NCBI GenBank assembly: GCA_035943095.1
Contig: DASZCN010000101.1
Location: 21,724 to 85,723 of the forward strand
Length of the DNA stretch: 64,000 bases
Source of the DNA: AG41 sp035943095
Lineage (GTDB): Bacteria; Gemmatimonadota; Gemmatimonadetes; Gemmatimonadales; GWC2-71-9
Reading direction: 5' to 3'
The notes under the pieces were generated by a model that searched no databases, was not told the DNA's origin, and saw only the letters and a list, made by a program, of their open reading frames with translations. Below, one piece after another: positions 34,846 to 43,755 of this stretch. Position 1 is the stretch's first letter. Each line of letters opens with the position of its first letter. A program made the translations under genes and the position numbers.

Positions 34846-34893
34846 TTGACAGCACATTCGCCTGCTGTATGTTTATGCAACCAAGTGCATAAA
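34846..34893 (+). promoter_or_regulatory. argG promoter with ARG-box-like operator
   Basis: TTGACA at 34846-34851, a 16-base spacer and TATGTT at 34868-34873 form a good housekeeping promoter. Overlapping the -10 element is a perfect 8-bp palindrome with 6-base spacer (tttatgca, accaag, tgcataaa; 34872-34893), resembling the TGCAT-type ARG boxes of actinobacteria. The argG ribosome site (ggagggg, 34899-34905) follows. ArgR is encoded at 25434 in this window, so arginine repression is likely. Confidence 0.65.
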
Positions 34894-34911
34894 CCTACGG
34901 AGGGGTGCGAC

Positions 34912-36144
34912 ATGGGGCCGTTGGTGGTTCTCGCCTATTCGGGTGGACTCGACACCTCGGCGATCGTGCCCTGGCTCCGCGAGCAGTATGGTGCCCGGGT
35001 CCTGTGTTTCGCCGCCGATGTTGGGCAGGGGACGGGAGAGCTGGGCGGTCTGGTCGACAAGGCCAGACGATCGGGGGCCGTCGACTGCGTGATCGAGGAC
35101 CTGCGCGAAGAATTCGTGCGCGACTTCGTGTTCCCCACGCTCCGCGCCGGCGCCGTCTACGCCCGCACGTATCTCCTCGGTACGGCTATGGCCCGTCCCG
35201 TGATGGCGTCACGCCAGGTGGCCCTCGCACAGCAAGCGGGCGCACAGGCGGTGGCCCACGGTTGCACCGGCAAGGGCAACGATCAAGTCCGATTCGAGCT
35301 CACCTACGCCGCGCTGGCGCCGGAGCTCCAGATCATCGCGCCCTGGCGCGAGTGGCAATTCAAGGGGCGCGAGGACTTGATCGCGTACGTCAAGGCCAAA
35401 GGCGTACCGGTCCAGGCGACCGTCGACAAGCCGTACTCCACTGACCGCAACTTGTGGCATTGCTCGCACGAAGGCGGCATCCTCGAAGACCCGGCGCGCG
35501 AACCCCCCGAGCACATCTTCGTCATGACCAATGATCCCCTCGAAGCTCCGGACCTCCCGGTGATAGTGGAGGTCGGGTTTGAGGAGGGGACGCCCGTTAG
35601 CATCAACGGCGCCCCCATGGGACCGGTCGAGCTACTGGAGGCGTTGAACGAGATCGCGGGCGAGCACGGTGTGGGCCGCGCGGACGTGGTCGAGGACCGA
35701 CTCGTCGGAATGAAGTCGCGCGGCGTGTACGAGACGCCGGGGGGCACCTTGCTCCACGCGGCGCATCGCGAGCTCGAGCAGCTCGTGCTTGACCGGCGCA
35801 CGTTACGCCTCAAGGACGAGCTCGCGCTGCGTTACGCGGACCTCGTGTACGACGGGCGGTGGTGGTCCCCCGAGCGCGAGGCGCTGGACGCGGCGGTCGC
35901 GAGCACGCAAAAGCGCGTGACCGGCGCCGTGCGCCTCAAGCTCTTCAAGGGCGGCCTCACCGTTGCGGGACGCGAGAGTCCGCACGCCCTGTATCAGCCA
36001 TCGTACGCGACCTTCGGGAAAGACAACGTCTACAATCAGCGGGACGCGGAAGGATTCATCCACCTGTACGGGCTGTCGATCAAGATCGCGGCCGGACTCG
36101 AGGCCGCGCGCGGACAACCCGAAGTCAGCACGGTGGCGGACTGA
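34912..36144 (+). CDS. argG: Argininosuccinate synthase
   Basis: Joins citrulline and aspartate with ATP in the penultimate step of arginine synthesis. A 410-residue cytoplasmic enzyme with the N-type ATP pyrophosphatase loop AYSGGLDTSAIVPWL, HGCTGKGNDQVRFEL for aspartate/citrulline binding, STDRNLWHCSHEGG and a C-terminal YNQRDAEGFIHLYGL. ATG at 34912 lies seven bases past a strong ggagggg. Its stop overlaps the argH start (TGATG). Confidence 0.97.
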   Translation: MGPLVVLAYSGGLDTSAIVPWLREQYGARVLCFAADVGQGTGELGGLVDKARRSGAVDCVIEDLREEFVRDFVFPTLRAGAVYARTYLLGTAMARPVMASRQVALAQQAGAQAVAHGCTGKGNDQVRFELTYAALAPELQIIAPWREWQFKGREDLIAYVKAKGVPVQATVDKPYSTDRNLWHCSHEGGILEDPAREPPEHIFVMTNDPLEAPDLPVIVEVGFEEGTPVSINGAPMGPVELLEALNEIAGEHGVGRADVVEDRLVGMKSRGVYETPGGTLLHAAHRELEQLVLDRRTLRLKDELALRYADLVYDGRWWSPEREALDAAVASTQKRVTGAVRLKLFKGGLTVAGRESPHALYQPSYATFGKDNVYNQRDAEGFIHLYGLSIKIAAGLEAARGQPEVSTVAD

Positions 36145-37589
36145 TGCCGCGCCCACCTGCGGACACGCCCCCGCCGCCAGCCCCGCCCGCCGCGCCAGCA
36201 TCGCACCAGATGTGGGGCGGCCGGTTCACCCTGGGTCCGAGCGAGGCGCTCCACGCCCTGAACCGGAGTTTGCCGGTCGACCACCGGCTGTGGCCTCAGG
36301 ACGTAGCCGCGAGCAAGGCGTGGGTGCACGCCCTCGGCCGCGTCGGCGTGCTGACGCCCGCGGAGGAGACGCAGCTCTTGGATGGGCTCGATCGGGTGGC
36401 TGAGCGGCTCGCCGACGGCGCGGCCGTGGGCGCTCCTGACGAAGACGTGCACACGCTCGTCGAGCGCCTGTTGTACGCCGACGTGGGAGCCGCCGCGGGG
36501 AAGTTGCACACCGGCCGATCGCGCAACGATCAGGTCGCCACCGACCTTCGGATGTGGACCCTCGACGCGATCGATCAGCTCGACCGGGACTTGGCCACGC
36601 TCGGGCGGGCCCTCATCGCGCGCGCCGAAGGCGGCGTGGAGCTCCTCCTGCCGGGATATACGCACGGACAGCGCGCCCAGCCCGTACGTTGGGCGTACGT
36701 TCTGCTCGCGCATGTATGGCCGCTCGTGCGGGACCGCCAGCGGCTCGCGGACGCGCGGCGTCGCGTCGCTGAGCTGCCGCTCGGGTCCGGGGCGCTCGCG
36801 GGATCGGGGTTTGCCGTCGACCGGGTGCTCCTCAAGGAAGCGCTCGGGTTTCGCTCGGTCTCCGCGAACGCCCTGGACTCAACCGGTGACCGCGATTTCG
36901 TCGCCGAAGTGGCGTTCGCGCTGGCGCTGGTGGGCACGCATCTGTCGCGGCTCGCGGCGGAGCTCGTGCTCTACACCAGCGCGGAGTTCGGCTTCGTGCG
37001 CCTCGCGGATGACTTCAGTACCGGCTCGAGCCTCCTGCCTCAGAAACGCAATCCCGACGTCTTCGAGCTCGCGCGCGCCAAGTCAGGACGGTTGCTGGGC
37101 GATCTGGTCGCGCTCTTGACGACCCTGAAGGGCCTCCCGGCGGGTTACAGCAAGGATCTCCAGGAGGACAAGGCGCTCCTGTTTGACGCCTTCGACACGC
37201 TCGCCCTCGTGCTCCCTGCAGTCACGGGCGCCATCGCCACGATGACCGCCGATGAGAGCCGGATGCGCGGTGCCCTCGACGCTGCCCTGCGCGCCACCGA
37301 CCTCGCCGACTTCCTGGTGGAGACGGGCGTGCCATTTCGTGAGAGTCACGGGTTGGTCGGGAAACTGGTGCGCGAGGCGGAGCGTTCCGGAGTGCCGCTC
37401 GACCGCGTGCCGCATGCCCTGGCGGCCGGGATCCACCCGGCGCTCGGCGCGGCACTGGCCCAGCTTGGAACGTGGGAGGATTCGGTGGAGAGTCGTGCCA
37501 CCCCGGGGGGCGCGTCCCGGAGCTCCGTGGCGGAGCAAATCAGTGTGCTTCGGGCTGGGTTCGCCGAGGGCGGGGGTGGAGGGACTTAA
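36144..37589 (+). CDS. argH: Argininosuccinate lyase
   Basis: Cleaves argininosuccinate to arginine and fumarate. A 481-residue aspartase/fumarase-superfamily enzyme: MWGGRFTLGPSEALHALN, KLHTGRSRNDQVATDLRMW (substrate Arg/Asn), the YTHGQRAQPV His loop and the superfamily signature GSSLLPQKRNP around residue 293. A proline/alanine-rich N-terminal leader of ~20 residues (PPADTPPPPAPPAAPAS) precedes the usual start; initiation at the ATG overlapping the argG stop is supported by coupling. Followed by a long imperfect inverted repeat. Confidence 0.96.
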   Translation: MPRPPADTPPPPAPPAAPASHQMWGGRFTLGPSEALHALNRSLPVDHRLWPQDVAASKAWVHALGRVGVLTPAEETQLLDGLDRVAERLADGAAVGAPDEDVHTLVERLLYADVGAAAGKLHTGRSRNDQVATDLRMWTLDAIDQLDRDLATLGRALIARAEGGVELLLPGYTHGQRAQPVRWAYVLLAHVWPLVRDRQRLADARRRVAELPLGSGALAGSGFAVDRVLLKEALGFRSVSANALDSTGDRDFVAEVAFALALVGTHLSRLAAELVLYTSAEFGFVRLADDFSTGSSLLPQKRNPDVFELARAKSGRLLGDLVALLTTLKGLPAGYSKDLQEDKALLFDAFDTLALVLPAVTGAIATMTADESRMRGALDAALRATDLADFLVETGVPFRESHGLVGKLVREAERSGVPLDRVPHALAAGIHPALGAALAQLGTWEDSVESRATPGGASRSSVAEQISVLRAGFAEGGGGGT

Positions 37590-37627
37590 CCCAAGCTCTT
37601 GCCGGGCCTTAGCCTGTTGTGTAGCAT

Positions 37628-37750
37628 ACGTGGCTGGCTAGAGGTCGGTGAGGTGGTGGAGATCGTGGAGGACGGAGGAGGCTGTGAAGTTGCCTCCACC
37701 AACCTCCTGAACCTCCCGAACCTCCTCCAACCTCCTCGTGCTGGCCACGT
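37628..37750. repeat. Long imperfect inverted repeat after argH
   Basis: A 123-base stretch whose two halves are imperfect reverse complements: arms begin acgtggc (37628-37634) and end gccacgt (37744-37750), filled with ggtggtggagg-type and cctccaacctcc-type units. It lies between argH and the HNH gene and could form a long hairpin, perhaps ending argGH transcription. The unit composition resembles other purine/pyrimidine repeats at gene borders in this window. Confidence 0.5.
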
Positions 37751-37768
37751 TTGCCACTGGGGAGTCCC

Positions 37769-38317
37769 TTGCGCTGTCTAGCCCTGAATGCCTCGTTCGA
37801 GCCGCTGACCATGGTGCCCGTGCGCCGGGCGCTGCGGCTGGTCATCGACCACAAGGCCGAGATCGTCGAAGCAGACGGCCCCGTGGTGAAGAGCGAGCGC
37901 CTGGCGATCCCCCGGCCGGCGGTCATCCGTCTGGTAAAGTTCGTCCACGTGCCGCGGCGCTTCCGGCGCCAGGTCACGAATACGTTCCTGTTCGCCCGCG
38001 ACAACTACCGCTGCCAGTTCTGCGGGCGAAGCCAGCCGGAATTGCGGCACCGGGAGTGCTTAACGCGTGACCACCTGGTGCCGCTTTCGCGTGGAGGCAC
38101 GAACGCCTGGACCAACGTGCTCACGGCGTGCAGCTCGTGCAACACGCGTAAGGGCAATTTGCTACCCGAAGAGGCCGGCATGCACCCACTGCGGCCGCCC
38201 TTCGAGCCCCACTTTGTGCACCTTGCCTGGGCCGTGCGGCGCCTGACCTCGATCCAGTCCAAGTACATCCGGCTGTTCTACGGCGGCCAGGTCCTCGCGA
38301 CCCTCGAGGCGCTCTGA
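37769..38317 (+). CDS. HNH endonuclease
   Basis: A 182-residue HNH nuclease. TTG at 37769 is chosen because it gives LRCLALNASFEPLTMVPVRR, the usual opening of this family, with a ggggag ribosome site a few bases upstream. The core is YRCQFCGRSQ, then CLTRDHLVPLSRGGTNAWTN (DH metal/catalytic pair) and ACSSCNTRKGNLLPEEAGM, with two CxxC zinc knuckles. Such stand-alone HNH proteins are common chromosomal genes with unclear biological roles. No restriction or mobile-element partner is next to it. Confidence 0.88.
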   Translation: MRCLALNASFEPLTMVPVRRALRLVIDHKAEIVEADGPVVKSERLAIPRPAVIRLVKFVHVPRRFRRQVTNTFLFARDNYRCQFCGRSQPELRHRECLTRDHLVPLSRGGTNAWTNVLTACSSCNTRKGNLLPEEAGMHPLRPPFEPHFVHLAWAVRRLTSIQSKYIRLFYGGQVLATLEAL

Positions 38318-38718
38318 CGCAGAAGCTTCCCTGGACGATCGCAGGGGCAGCGGCGGTCGCCGCCGTCGCCGTGCTGGCGACAAATAAGGGCGCCGCGAGC
38401 ACGGTGCCGCACCCCGATCCGCGCCCTGGGGTGACGGCCGAGCGGGTGTTGGCTCCTTCCCTGATACCAAACACGGCCGGTGCGGGAGAAGCCTACGCTG
38501 CCGCACGGAGCGTCCCCCGCATGCTCGACGGCCTGTACTGCCATTGCGATTGCTCTAAGCATTTCGGGCACCGCTCGCTGCTCACGTGCTTCGAGTCCGA
38601 CCACGGCGGCCGGTGCGACATCTGCATGGGAGAAGCGATGCTCGCGGCCCAGCTGGCCTCCAGGGGTGGCTCCCTCGACGACATCCGCCGCGCGATAGAT
38701 CTGCGTTTCGGCTCTTAG
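38314..38718 (+). CDS. Membrane-anchored Cys-rich protein (CYCGC-like motif)
   Basis: A ~134-residue protein if the CTG at 38314 (overlapping the HNH stop as CTGA) is used, giving LTQKLPWTIAGAAAVAAVAVLA as a signal or anchor; GTG at 38371 is a shorter option that loses that helix. The core LYCHCDCSKHFGHRSLLTCF followed by GGRCDICMGEAMLA resembles the PCYCGC lipoprotein motif and probably binds metal through five to six Cys. The tail LASRGGSLDDIRRAIDLRFG is also shared by that family. Function unknown; possible role in metal handling. Confidence 0.65.
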   Translation: MTQKLPWTIAGAAAVAAVAVLATNKGAASTVPHPDPRPGVTAERVLAPSLIPNTAGAGEAYAAARSVPRMLDGLYCHCDCSKHFGHRSLLTCFESDHGGRCDICMGEAMLAAQLASRGGSLDDIRRAIDLRFGS

Positions 38719-39338
38719 TTTGCGTCGGGCCGGCTGAACGTCTCCGACCGCGCCTCGAGCGTTAGGCGCGGCAGGCCGGCAATCCGCACGAGGAGCCGTT
38801 GCGCGCCGCGAGACAACGCATCGCCCAGATTGCCACCGCCTGAGACCGCCGGGCTGACGTCCCCCTTAAGCCAGCGCGTGAGTTCTTCCAAGTCTGTCTC
38901 GTTGAGCGTGGTGACCGCGAGCCTGCAGAGGACGTAGTAATTCCCACTGCCCAGGGGCTTGAGGGTCACGCGATAGGGAATCTCGAACGCTTGCTCCAGG
39001 TCGTCGGCTGACCCGTAGCGGGCCACCGACCCCCCGGTCCGGATCAAGACGAAGTCGTCGGCGAGTGGATCGTGGCGCGCCACCGCGTCCCAGAACCGAT
39101 CTGTGATGTGCTGATCGAACCACCCGGACCGCTCGCGCCACAGCTCCAGACGATAATGGAGGCGGAGAGGGAATCCGGATCGCATTAGCGTCGTGAATTT
39201 TCCGTCGGCGAGCAGGCTCGTGGCCTTCACTCGCGCCACGTCTTTCTGGAGGATGATGGTGAGTGCGGGCGCCTGCGCCCCGGCTCGAGGAGCCGTGGCG
39301 GCGCCGAGCAGGGCCAGGACGACGAGTCCCGGCCTCAC
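38715..39338 (-). CDS. DUF4390-like exported protein
   Basis: A 207-residue secreted protein with signal peptide MRPGLVVLALLGAATAPRAGAQ. The mature part is beta-rich (RLHYRLELWRERSGWFDQHI, YRVTLKPLGSGNYYVLCRLA) and resembles DUF4390 proteins, which in other bacteria often lie beside NtrY-type kinases; here one is encoded upstream in the same operon. It is one base after the Omp85-like gene. Family assignment is by recall of pattern and context, not by alignment. Confidence 0.6.
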   Translation of the reverse strand: MRPGLVVLALLGAATAPRAGAQAPALTIILQKDVARVKATSLLADGKFTTLMRSGFPLRLHYRLELWRERSGWFDQHITDRFWDAVARHDPLADDFVLIRTGGSVARYGSADDLEQAFEIPYRVTLKPLGSGNYYVLCRLAVTTLNETDLEELTRWLKGDVSPAVSGGGNLGDALSRGAQRLLVRIAGLPRLTLEARSETFSRPDAN

Positions 39339-41084
39339 CTAGAAGCGGTGGTCGAGTCGCAGGGTGAATCGCAACGGCTCTCCGGCCGTCACCGCCTTGG
39401 CCACATACGCGCCGAATCCGCCCCAATCGACGCCCAGCCCGAGGTCGGCGAGCCAGCTGCCGAGCGTGGGCAGGCGATCGGACGGCAGCCGCCCGGGCCC
39501 GTTCCCGACCAGCCAGGCCTGACCCGCGTCGGCAAGGACGACCAGGTCCAGGCCTCGGAGCGTAAGCAGCGACTTCGACGCCTCGTCGGCAGGCGTCGAG
39601 GAGCCGGATGCCCAGTGCAGCGAGAGGTGCCCACGGTACTCGGCCTGTGCGAGTATCACGCGATCGCACGCTGCCACTTGGGTGTTCGTGAACGCGGGAT
39701 CGATGATGTCGCGGTTGCAAGCGCTGTGGCGGAAGCCGTAGCCTGCGAGCGGATCGGGACCGCCAATGGAGAGCCGTTGCTGTAGCGGCAGCGGGTCGCC
39801 GCCGATCCAGCCACCGGCGAGCACCCGCAGGTTCACCCGGCCTGATGGGCTCACACGCGTGTAGCGCCGGAAATCGAAAAACAGCCGGTTGAACTGGTAC
39901 GACCCGTCCGTGGGGACCGGCCCCCGGACCGAGCTGGGCACGCCGGTCTGGGGCTTCACATCGCCGGAGCTCGAGTGCTCGAAGCGGGCGCGGAGGAACC
40001 ACCCCGCCGTCGGGTCGAGTCGATCGTTGCGCGTATCGAAGCTGACCGTCGTCCGAACGGTGGTGTAGTGGCCATCGTCGATCGGCGGGTTGGGGCGCCA
40101 GGCCTGGTCGTTGCGGAACACCGTCCACGGGTCGCGGGCCGCGACGGTCGTCTGCCAGTCGTGATGCAGCTCGAGGTCGAGGCGTAACGGCCGGTCCGGT
40201 TGCACGAACACGCGCCCGGCGAGGCCCTTGCTCAGGTAGTAGTCCCGATAGTCGCGCTGGAATAGGAACGCCGCCCACCCGACCTCACCGCTCCTCAAGC
40301 CCCAGTCCTCGACCGGGGCGACGTCGTCGAAGGCGCGGAACTCGACGCCGTACGCGGGGAGCTCACCCGTGCGGAGCTCGGTCCTGAACAGGTAGCCCAG
40401 ATCGCTCCGCTTGTCGGTGAAATCGCCGGCGGTGCGGAAGATGCCCAGGGCATCGATGTGCAGCCGCACGTTCTGATGGAGCCTCCAGTCGAACAAGGGG
40501 CCGAACGCGACGGGCAACCCCTCCACCCGATTGAACGTGCCACCGGTCGCGAGCGAGAGGGATGAGCGCGAATCCGCTGTCCCCCACGACTTCTCGATCC
40601 CGAGGCTTTGGAACCAGCGCCGCAGATCGGGCGGCGCGAGCGCGATCTCCTCGCCCTTGACGCGATAGGTGAGTGGCGCCGGGTACACGTGGACCACTCC
40701 CCCAACGGTGGCGGTCGAGCGACGCGCTACGGTCCCGCCGACCACGATCACGTCGCCCGTCACCACCGCCCCGGAGTCGAGGATCGCGTCGCCGTTGATC
40801 ACGAGGAGGGTTCCGTCGATCCGTCCTGCGAGGACCACGCCGCCGTTGCGTATCGCGACATCGCCCCGCCATTCGTTGCCGGCGGGCAGCCGGGACCGAC
40901 CCACGAGTCGCGTGGTGGTCGGCGCGTTGTACCGGCGTACGGCATCTTCCGCCACCTCGCGCGGCAGCTCCGGCGGTCGGACGAAGACGCCGCCGCTTTC
41001 CGGTTGGATGACGATGGCCGTGTCCTGCGCGGCGGCGAGGCCGGGGGACAACGCACAGAGGGCCAGAAGCACGGAGAGACGCAT
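39339..41084 (-). CDS. Outer-membrane Omp85/BamA-like barrel with bactofilin-like N-terminal region
   Basis: A ~581-residue exported protein (signal MRLSVLLALCALSPGLAAAQ). Residues ~70-120 repeat short GDVA..G.VVLAGRIDGTLLV units like a bactofilin beta-helix. From ~160 on, alternating strands end in FTLRLDHRF, a C-terminal Phe as in outer-membrane barrels, with a YQFNRLFFDFRRYTRV and LSIGGPDPLAGYGFR region matching Omp85-type lid motifs. No POTRA domains are seen. ATG at 41084 gives the clean signal; ATG at 41114 overlaps the regulator stop and is the alternative. Role may be surface assembly or export. Confidence 0.75.
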   Translation of the reverse strand: MRLSVLLALCALSPGLAAAQDTAIVIQPESGGVFVRPPELPREVAEDAVRRYNAPTTTRLVGRSRLPAGNEWRGDVAIRNGGVVLAGRIDGTLLVINGDAILDSGAVVTGDVIVVGGTVARRSTATVGGVVHVYPAPLTYRVKGEEIALAPPDLRRWFQSLGIEKSWGTADSRSSLSLATGGTFNRVEGLPVAFGPLFDWRLHQNVRLHIDALGIFRTAGDFTDKRSDLGYLFRTELRTGELPAYGVEFRAFDDVAPVEDWGLRSGEVGWAAFLFQRDYRDYYLSKGLAGRVFVQPDRPLRLDLELHHDWQTTVAARDPWTVFRNDQAWRPNPPIDDGHYTTVRTTVSFDTRNDRLDPTAGWFLRARFEHSSSGDVKPQTGVPSSVRGPVPTDGSYQFNRLFFDFRRYTRVSPSGRVNLRVLAGGWIGGDPLPLQQRLSIGGPDPLAGYGFRHSACNRDIIDPAFTNTQVAACDRVILAQAEYRGHLSLHWASGSSTPADEASKSLLTLRGLDLVVLADAGQAWLVGNGPGRLPSDRLPTLGSWLADLGLGVDWGGFGAYVAKAVTAGEPLRFTLRLDHRF

Positions 41085-41110
41085 AACGGAGATCCTGGTT
41101 TGGGCAGGGT

Positions 41111-42496
41111 TCATCCCGCTACGTTGCGCGGAGGCTCGAGCCCCAGTCGGCGCATGCGGCGATAGAGATTGGCGCGATCGGTGGCGAGCCGGCGCGCGGC
41201 CTCGGCCACGTTGCCACGCGCGGCCGAGAGGGCGCGCGCGATGAGCGAGCGCTCGAACCCGTCGAGCGCTTCCGCCAGCCCGATGTCCGTCCACCCCTCG
41301 GGCGCAGGGGCGGGGGCTCCTCCGCCGTCCGTCGGCACGAGGCGGGCGACGTCGTCCGCAGTCACTACATCCCCCGCGGCGAGGATCGCGAGCCGCTCGA
41401 GGATGTTCGCCAGCTCGCGAGCATTCCCGGGCCATGGATACGACGTGAGGAGCTGCACCGCGCCGGCGTCGAACCGGACGGGACGTCCGCCCCCCAAGCG
41501 CGCCGCCAGCCGGGCGGCGAAATGCTGCACCAGCGGCGGGATGTCGTCGGGCCGCTCCCGCAGCGGCGCAATGTGGATCGGCAGGACATTCAGCCGGAAC
41601 AGGAGGTCGTCCCGGAAGTGACCCAGTTGTGACGCCTTCCCGAGGTCCTTGTTGGTCGCCGCGATCACCCGGACGTCCACCCGAACGGGCTTTTCGCCTC
41701 CCAGGCGCTCGATCACGCCGGCTTCGAGTACGCGCAGGAGCTTGGCTTGCGCTTCGGGCCCGAGATCGCCGACTTCATCGAGGAATAACGTTCCGCCGTC
41801 GGCCAGCTCGAAACGGCCGACGCGGCGTTCCGTGGCGCCCGTGAATGCGCCGCGCTCGTGCCCGAACATCTCCGATTCCACCAGGTCCTTCGGGATGGCC
41901 GCGCTGTTCACGCAGACGAACGGCCGCGCGGCCCGCGCGCTCTGCCGGTGGATGGCGGAGGCCACGAGCTCCTTGCCGGTGCCCGATTCGCCCGTGATCA
42001 GGACCCGCGCATCGGTCGGCGCCACGCGCGCGATCAGCGCTCGAAGGTCCACCATCGCCTTGCTCACGCCGACCAGTGGGTCGGCGTGCCCGAGGGCCTC
42101 GTGCAAGCGCCGGTTCTCCGCGAGCGTGCGCGACAGCTCGAGCGCCGCCCGGAGCGTCGAGAGCACGCCTTCGGGCGTCAACGGCTTCTCGAGGAACTGA
42201 AAGGCACCGAGCTTGGTCGCCTTCACTGCGTCGGCGAGGTTTGCCTTACCACTCATCATCACCACGGGCAGGTCCGGCGCTACCCGCTTGAGTTGCTCGA
42301 GGGTCGCGAGGCCGTCCGGTCCACCCGGCATCATCAGGTCGAGCAGTACGGCGTCCGGCGGATCCCGCTCCACAGCCGCCAGTGCCGCCGTTCCGTTGGG
42401 GGCTTCCGCGGTTTCGAAACCCTCCGACTCGAGCAGTGCCGCGACCATGCGGCGGATGTTCGCCTCGTCGTCGGCGAGCAGGACGCGAGGGCTCAT
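41111..42496 (-). CDS. Sigma54-dependent response regulator (NtrX/AtoC type)
   Basis: A 461-residue regulator: receiver domain (DDE at 9-11, phospho-Asp in VLLDLMMPGG, Lys in FLEKPLT), AAA+ domain with Walker A ITGESGTGKELVA, the sigma54-contact loop GAFTGATERRVG, Walker B GGTLFLDEVGDL and arginine-rich sensor parts, then a Fis-type helix-turn-helix (GNVAEAARRLATDRANLYRRM). It activates sigma54 promoters when phosphorylated. Its ATG overlaps the kinase stop (ATGA), marking the two as cognate. The downstream barrel gene is probably co-transcribed. Confidence 0.95.
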   Translation of the reverse strand: MSPRVLLADDEANIRRMVAALLESEGFETAEAPNGTAALAAVERDPPDAVLLDLMMPGGPDGLATLEQLKRVAPDLPVVMMSGKANLADAVKATKLGAFQFLEKPLTPEGVLSTLRAALELSRTLAENRRLHEALGHADPLVGVSKAMVDLRALIARVAPTDARVLITGESGTGKELVASAIHRQSARAARPFVCVNSAAIPKDLVESEMFGHERGAFTGATERRVGRFELADGGTLFLDEVGDLGPEAQAKLLRVLEAGVIERLGGEKPVRVDVRVIAATNKDLGKASQLGHFRDDLLFRLNVLPIHIAPLRERPDDIPPLVQHFAARLAARLGGGRPVRFDAGAVQLLTSYPWPGNARELANILERLAILAAGDVVTADDVARLVPTDGGGAPAPAPEGWTDIGLAEALDGFERSLIARALSAARGNVAEAARRLATDRANLYRRMRRLGLEPPRNVAG

Positions 42497-43686
42497 GCGG
42501 CCGAGAGCACGACGGCAAAGGTGGCGCCGCCGCCCGGCGTCTCGGCGATGCTGATGGTGCCGTGGTGCGCCTCGATGGTCTGGCGCACGAGCGCGAGCCC
42601 AAGCCCGGTCCCGTCCTGTTTGGTCGTGAAGTACGGATCGAACACGCGCTGGCGCAGATCGTCGGGAATGCCGGGGCCGTGATCGGCGATGGTCACCAGC
42701 AGACCGGCTCCGTCCGTGGTTACTCCGACCTCGATCGCGCCCCGGCCGCCCATCGCCTCCGCGGCGTTGCGGAGCAGGTTCGCGAACGCCCGCCGCAGCG
42801 GGTCGTAGTACCCGAGCACCCGGCACGATCCGCCATTGGCGCGAACGCGCACGTCCACCGCGGGCGGCACGGCGCTCTTTCCCAGATCCATGAGCAGGTC
42901 CACCAGGTCCACCTCGCTCTTCGGTCCCTCGGGCAGCCGGCCGAACTCAGAAAACTCCTTGGCGAGCCGCTCGAGCCGCTCGGTTTCCGCCGACATCACA
43001 TCGATCGCGACGCCGGTCCGGCTGTCCGACCGGCCGTCCGTCCGCCGCATCTGATCGACGGCGATGCGCATGGCCGTGAGCGGGTTCTTGATCTCGTGTG
43101 CCACGCGCCGCGCCACCTCGCGGAACGCCCGCAGCCGCTCCGCCTCGAGCTCGCGGTCCCGCGCGGTCTCGAGCGCGGTCGCGAGCTCGCGCAACGCCTG
43201 GCGCAGCGCCTCGAACTCGGGCGCTCCGCGCGTGGGGGGGCCTGCCGGCAGCGGCATGCGACGCCGGATGAATCGCGTCCACCCGACCAGCTCGTCGATC
43301 GGCCGGGAGAGCTGGCGTGACAAATGACCCGCAACTCGCACCGCCGCGATGATCACCAGCGCCCCGAACACGATCACGACCGCCGCGAACCCGCCCGCGT
43401 AATAGCGCAGGTAGGTTTCGGCGCGGCGGGCGAGCGTCACGGAATTCGAGAGCTGCTCGAGATGGTCACGCATGGCGGCCCGCTCACGAGCCGTGAGGTG
43501 TGTCGTATCCACTCGGTCCACCATGTGCCGGGCCGACGCCGCCACCTCCTCCAGCGCGACGCGTGCTCCGGCCGAGGGCGCGACGGTTCGCACGGCGAGC
43601 GCCCAGCCCACCACGGCGAGGGCGGTCGGGACGGCAGTCAACGCGACGAGGATCACGAAGATCCGCTGCCGGAAGGGAAGCGGCAT
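42493..43686 (-). CDS. NtrY-like sensor histidine kinase
   Basis: A 397-residue membrane kinase. One helix near the N-terminus and a second around residues 95-120 bracket a short periplasmic loop, followed by a HAMP-like segment and DHp helix REVARRVAHEIKNPLTAMRIA with the phospho-His. The ATPase domain shows NLLRNAAEAMGGRGAI (N box), DHGPGIPDDL (G1) and GTGLGLALVRQTIEAH (G2). It pairs with the sigma54 regulator immediately downstream. Signal sensed is unknown; linkage to a barrel suggests envelope status. Confidence 0.93.
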   Translation of the reverse strand: MPLPFRQRIFVILVALTAVPTALAVVGWALAVRTVAPSAGARVALEEVAASARHMVDRVDTTHLTARERAAMRDHLEQLSNSVTLARRAETYLRYYAGGFAAVVIVFGALVIIAAVRVAGHLSRQLSRPIDELVGWTRFIRRRMPLPAGPPTRGAPEFEALRQALRELATALETARDRELEAERLRAFREVARRVAHEIKNPLTAMRIAVDQMRRTDGRSDSRTGVAIDVMSAETERLERLAKEFSEFGRLPEGPKSEVDLVDLLMDLGKSAVPPAVDVRVRANGGSCRVLGYYDPLRRAFANLLRNAAEAMGGRGAIEVGVTTDGAGLLVTIADHGPGIPDDLRQRVFDPYFTTKQDGTGLGLALVRQTIEAHHGTISIAETPGGGATFAVVLSAA

Positions 43687-43755
43687 ATTTCAAGGCCAAT
43701 CTAGGGGTTCGGCTTTCGTGTGACAATTCGACACGGTCGAAAGAAACCAAAATGG

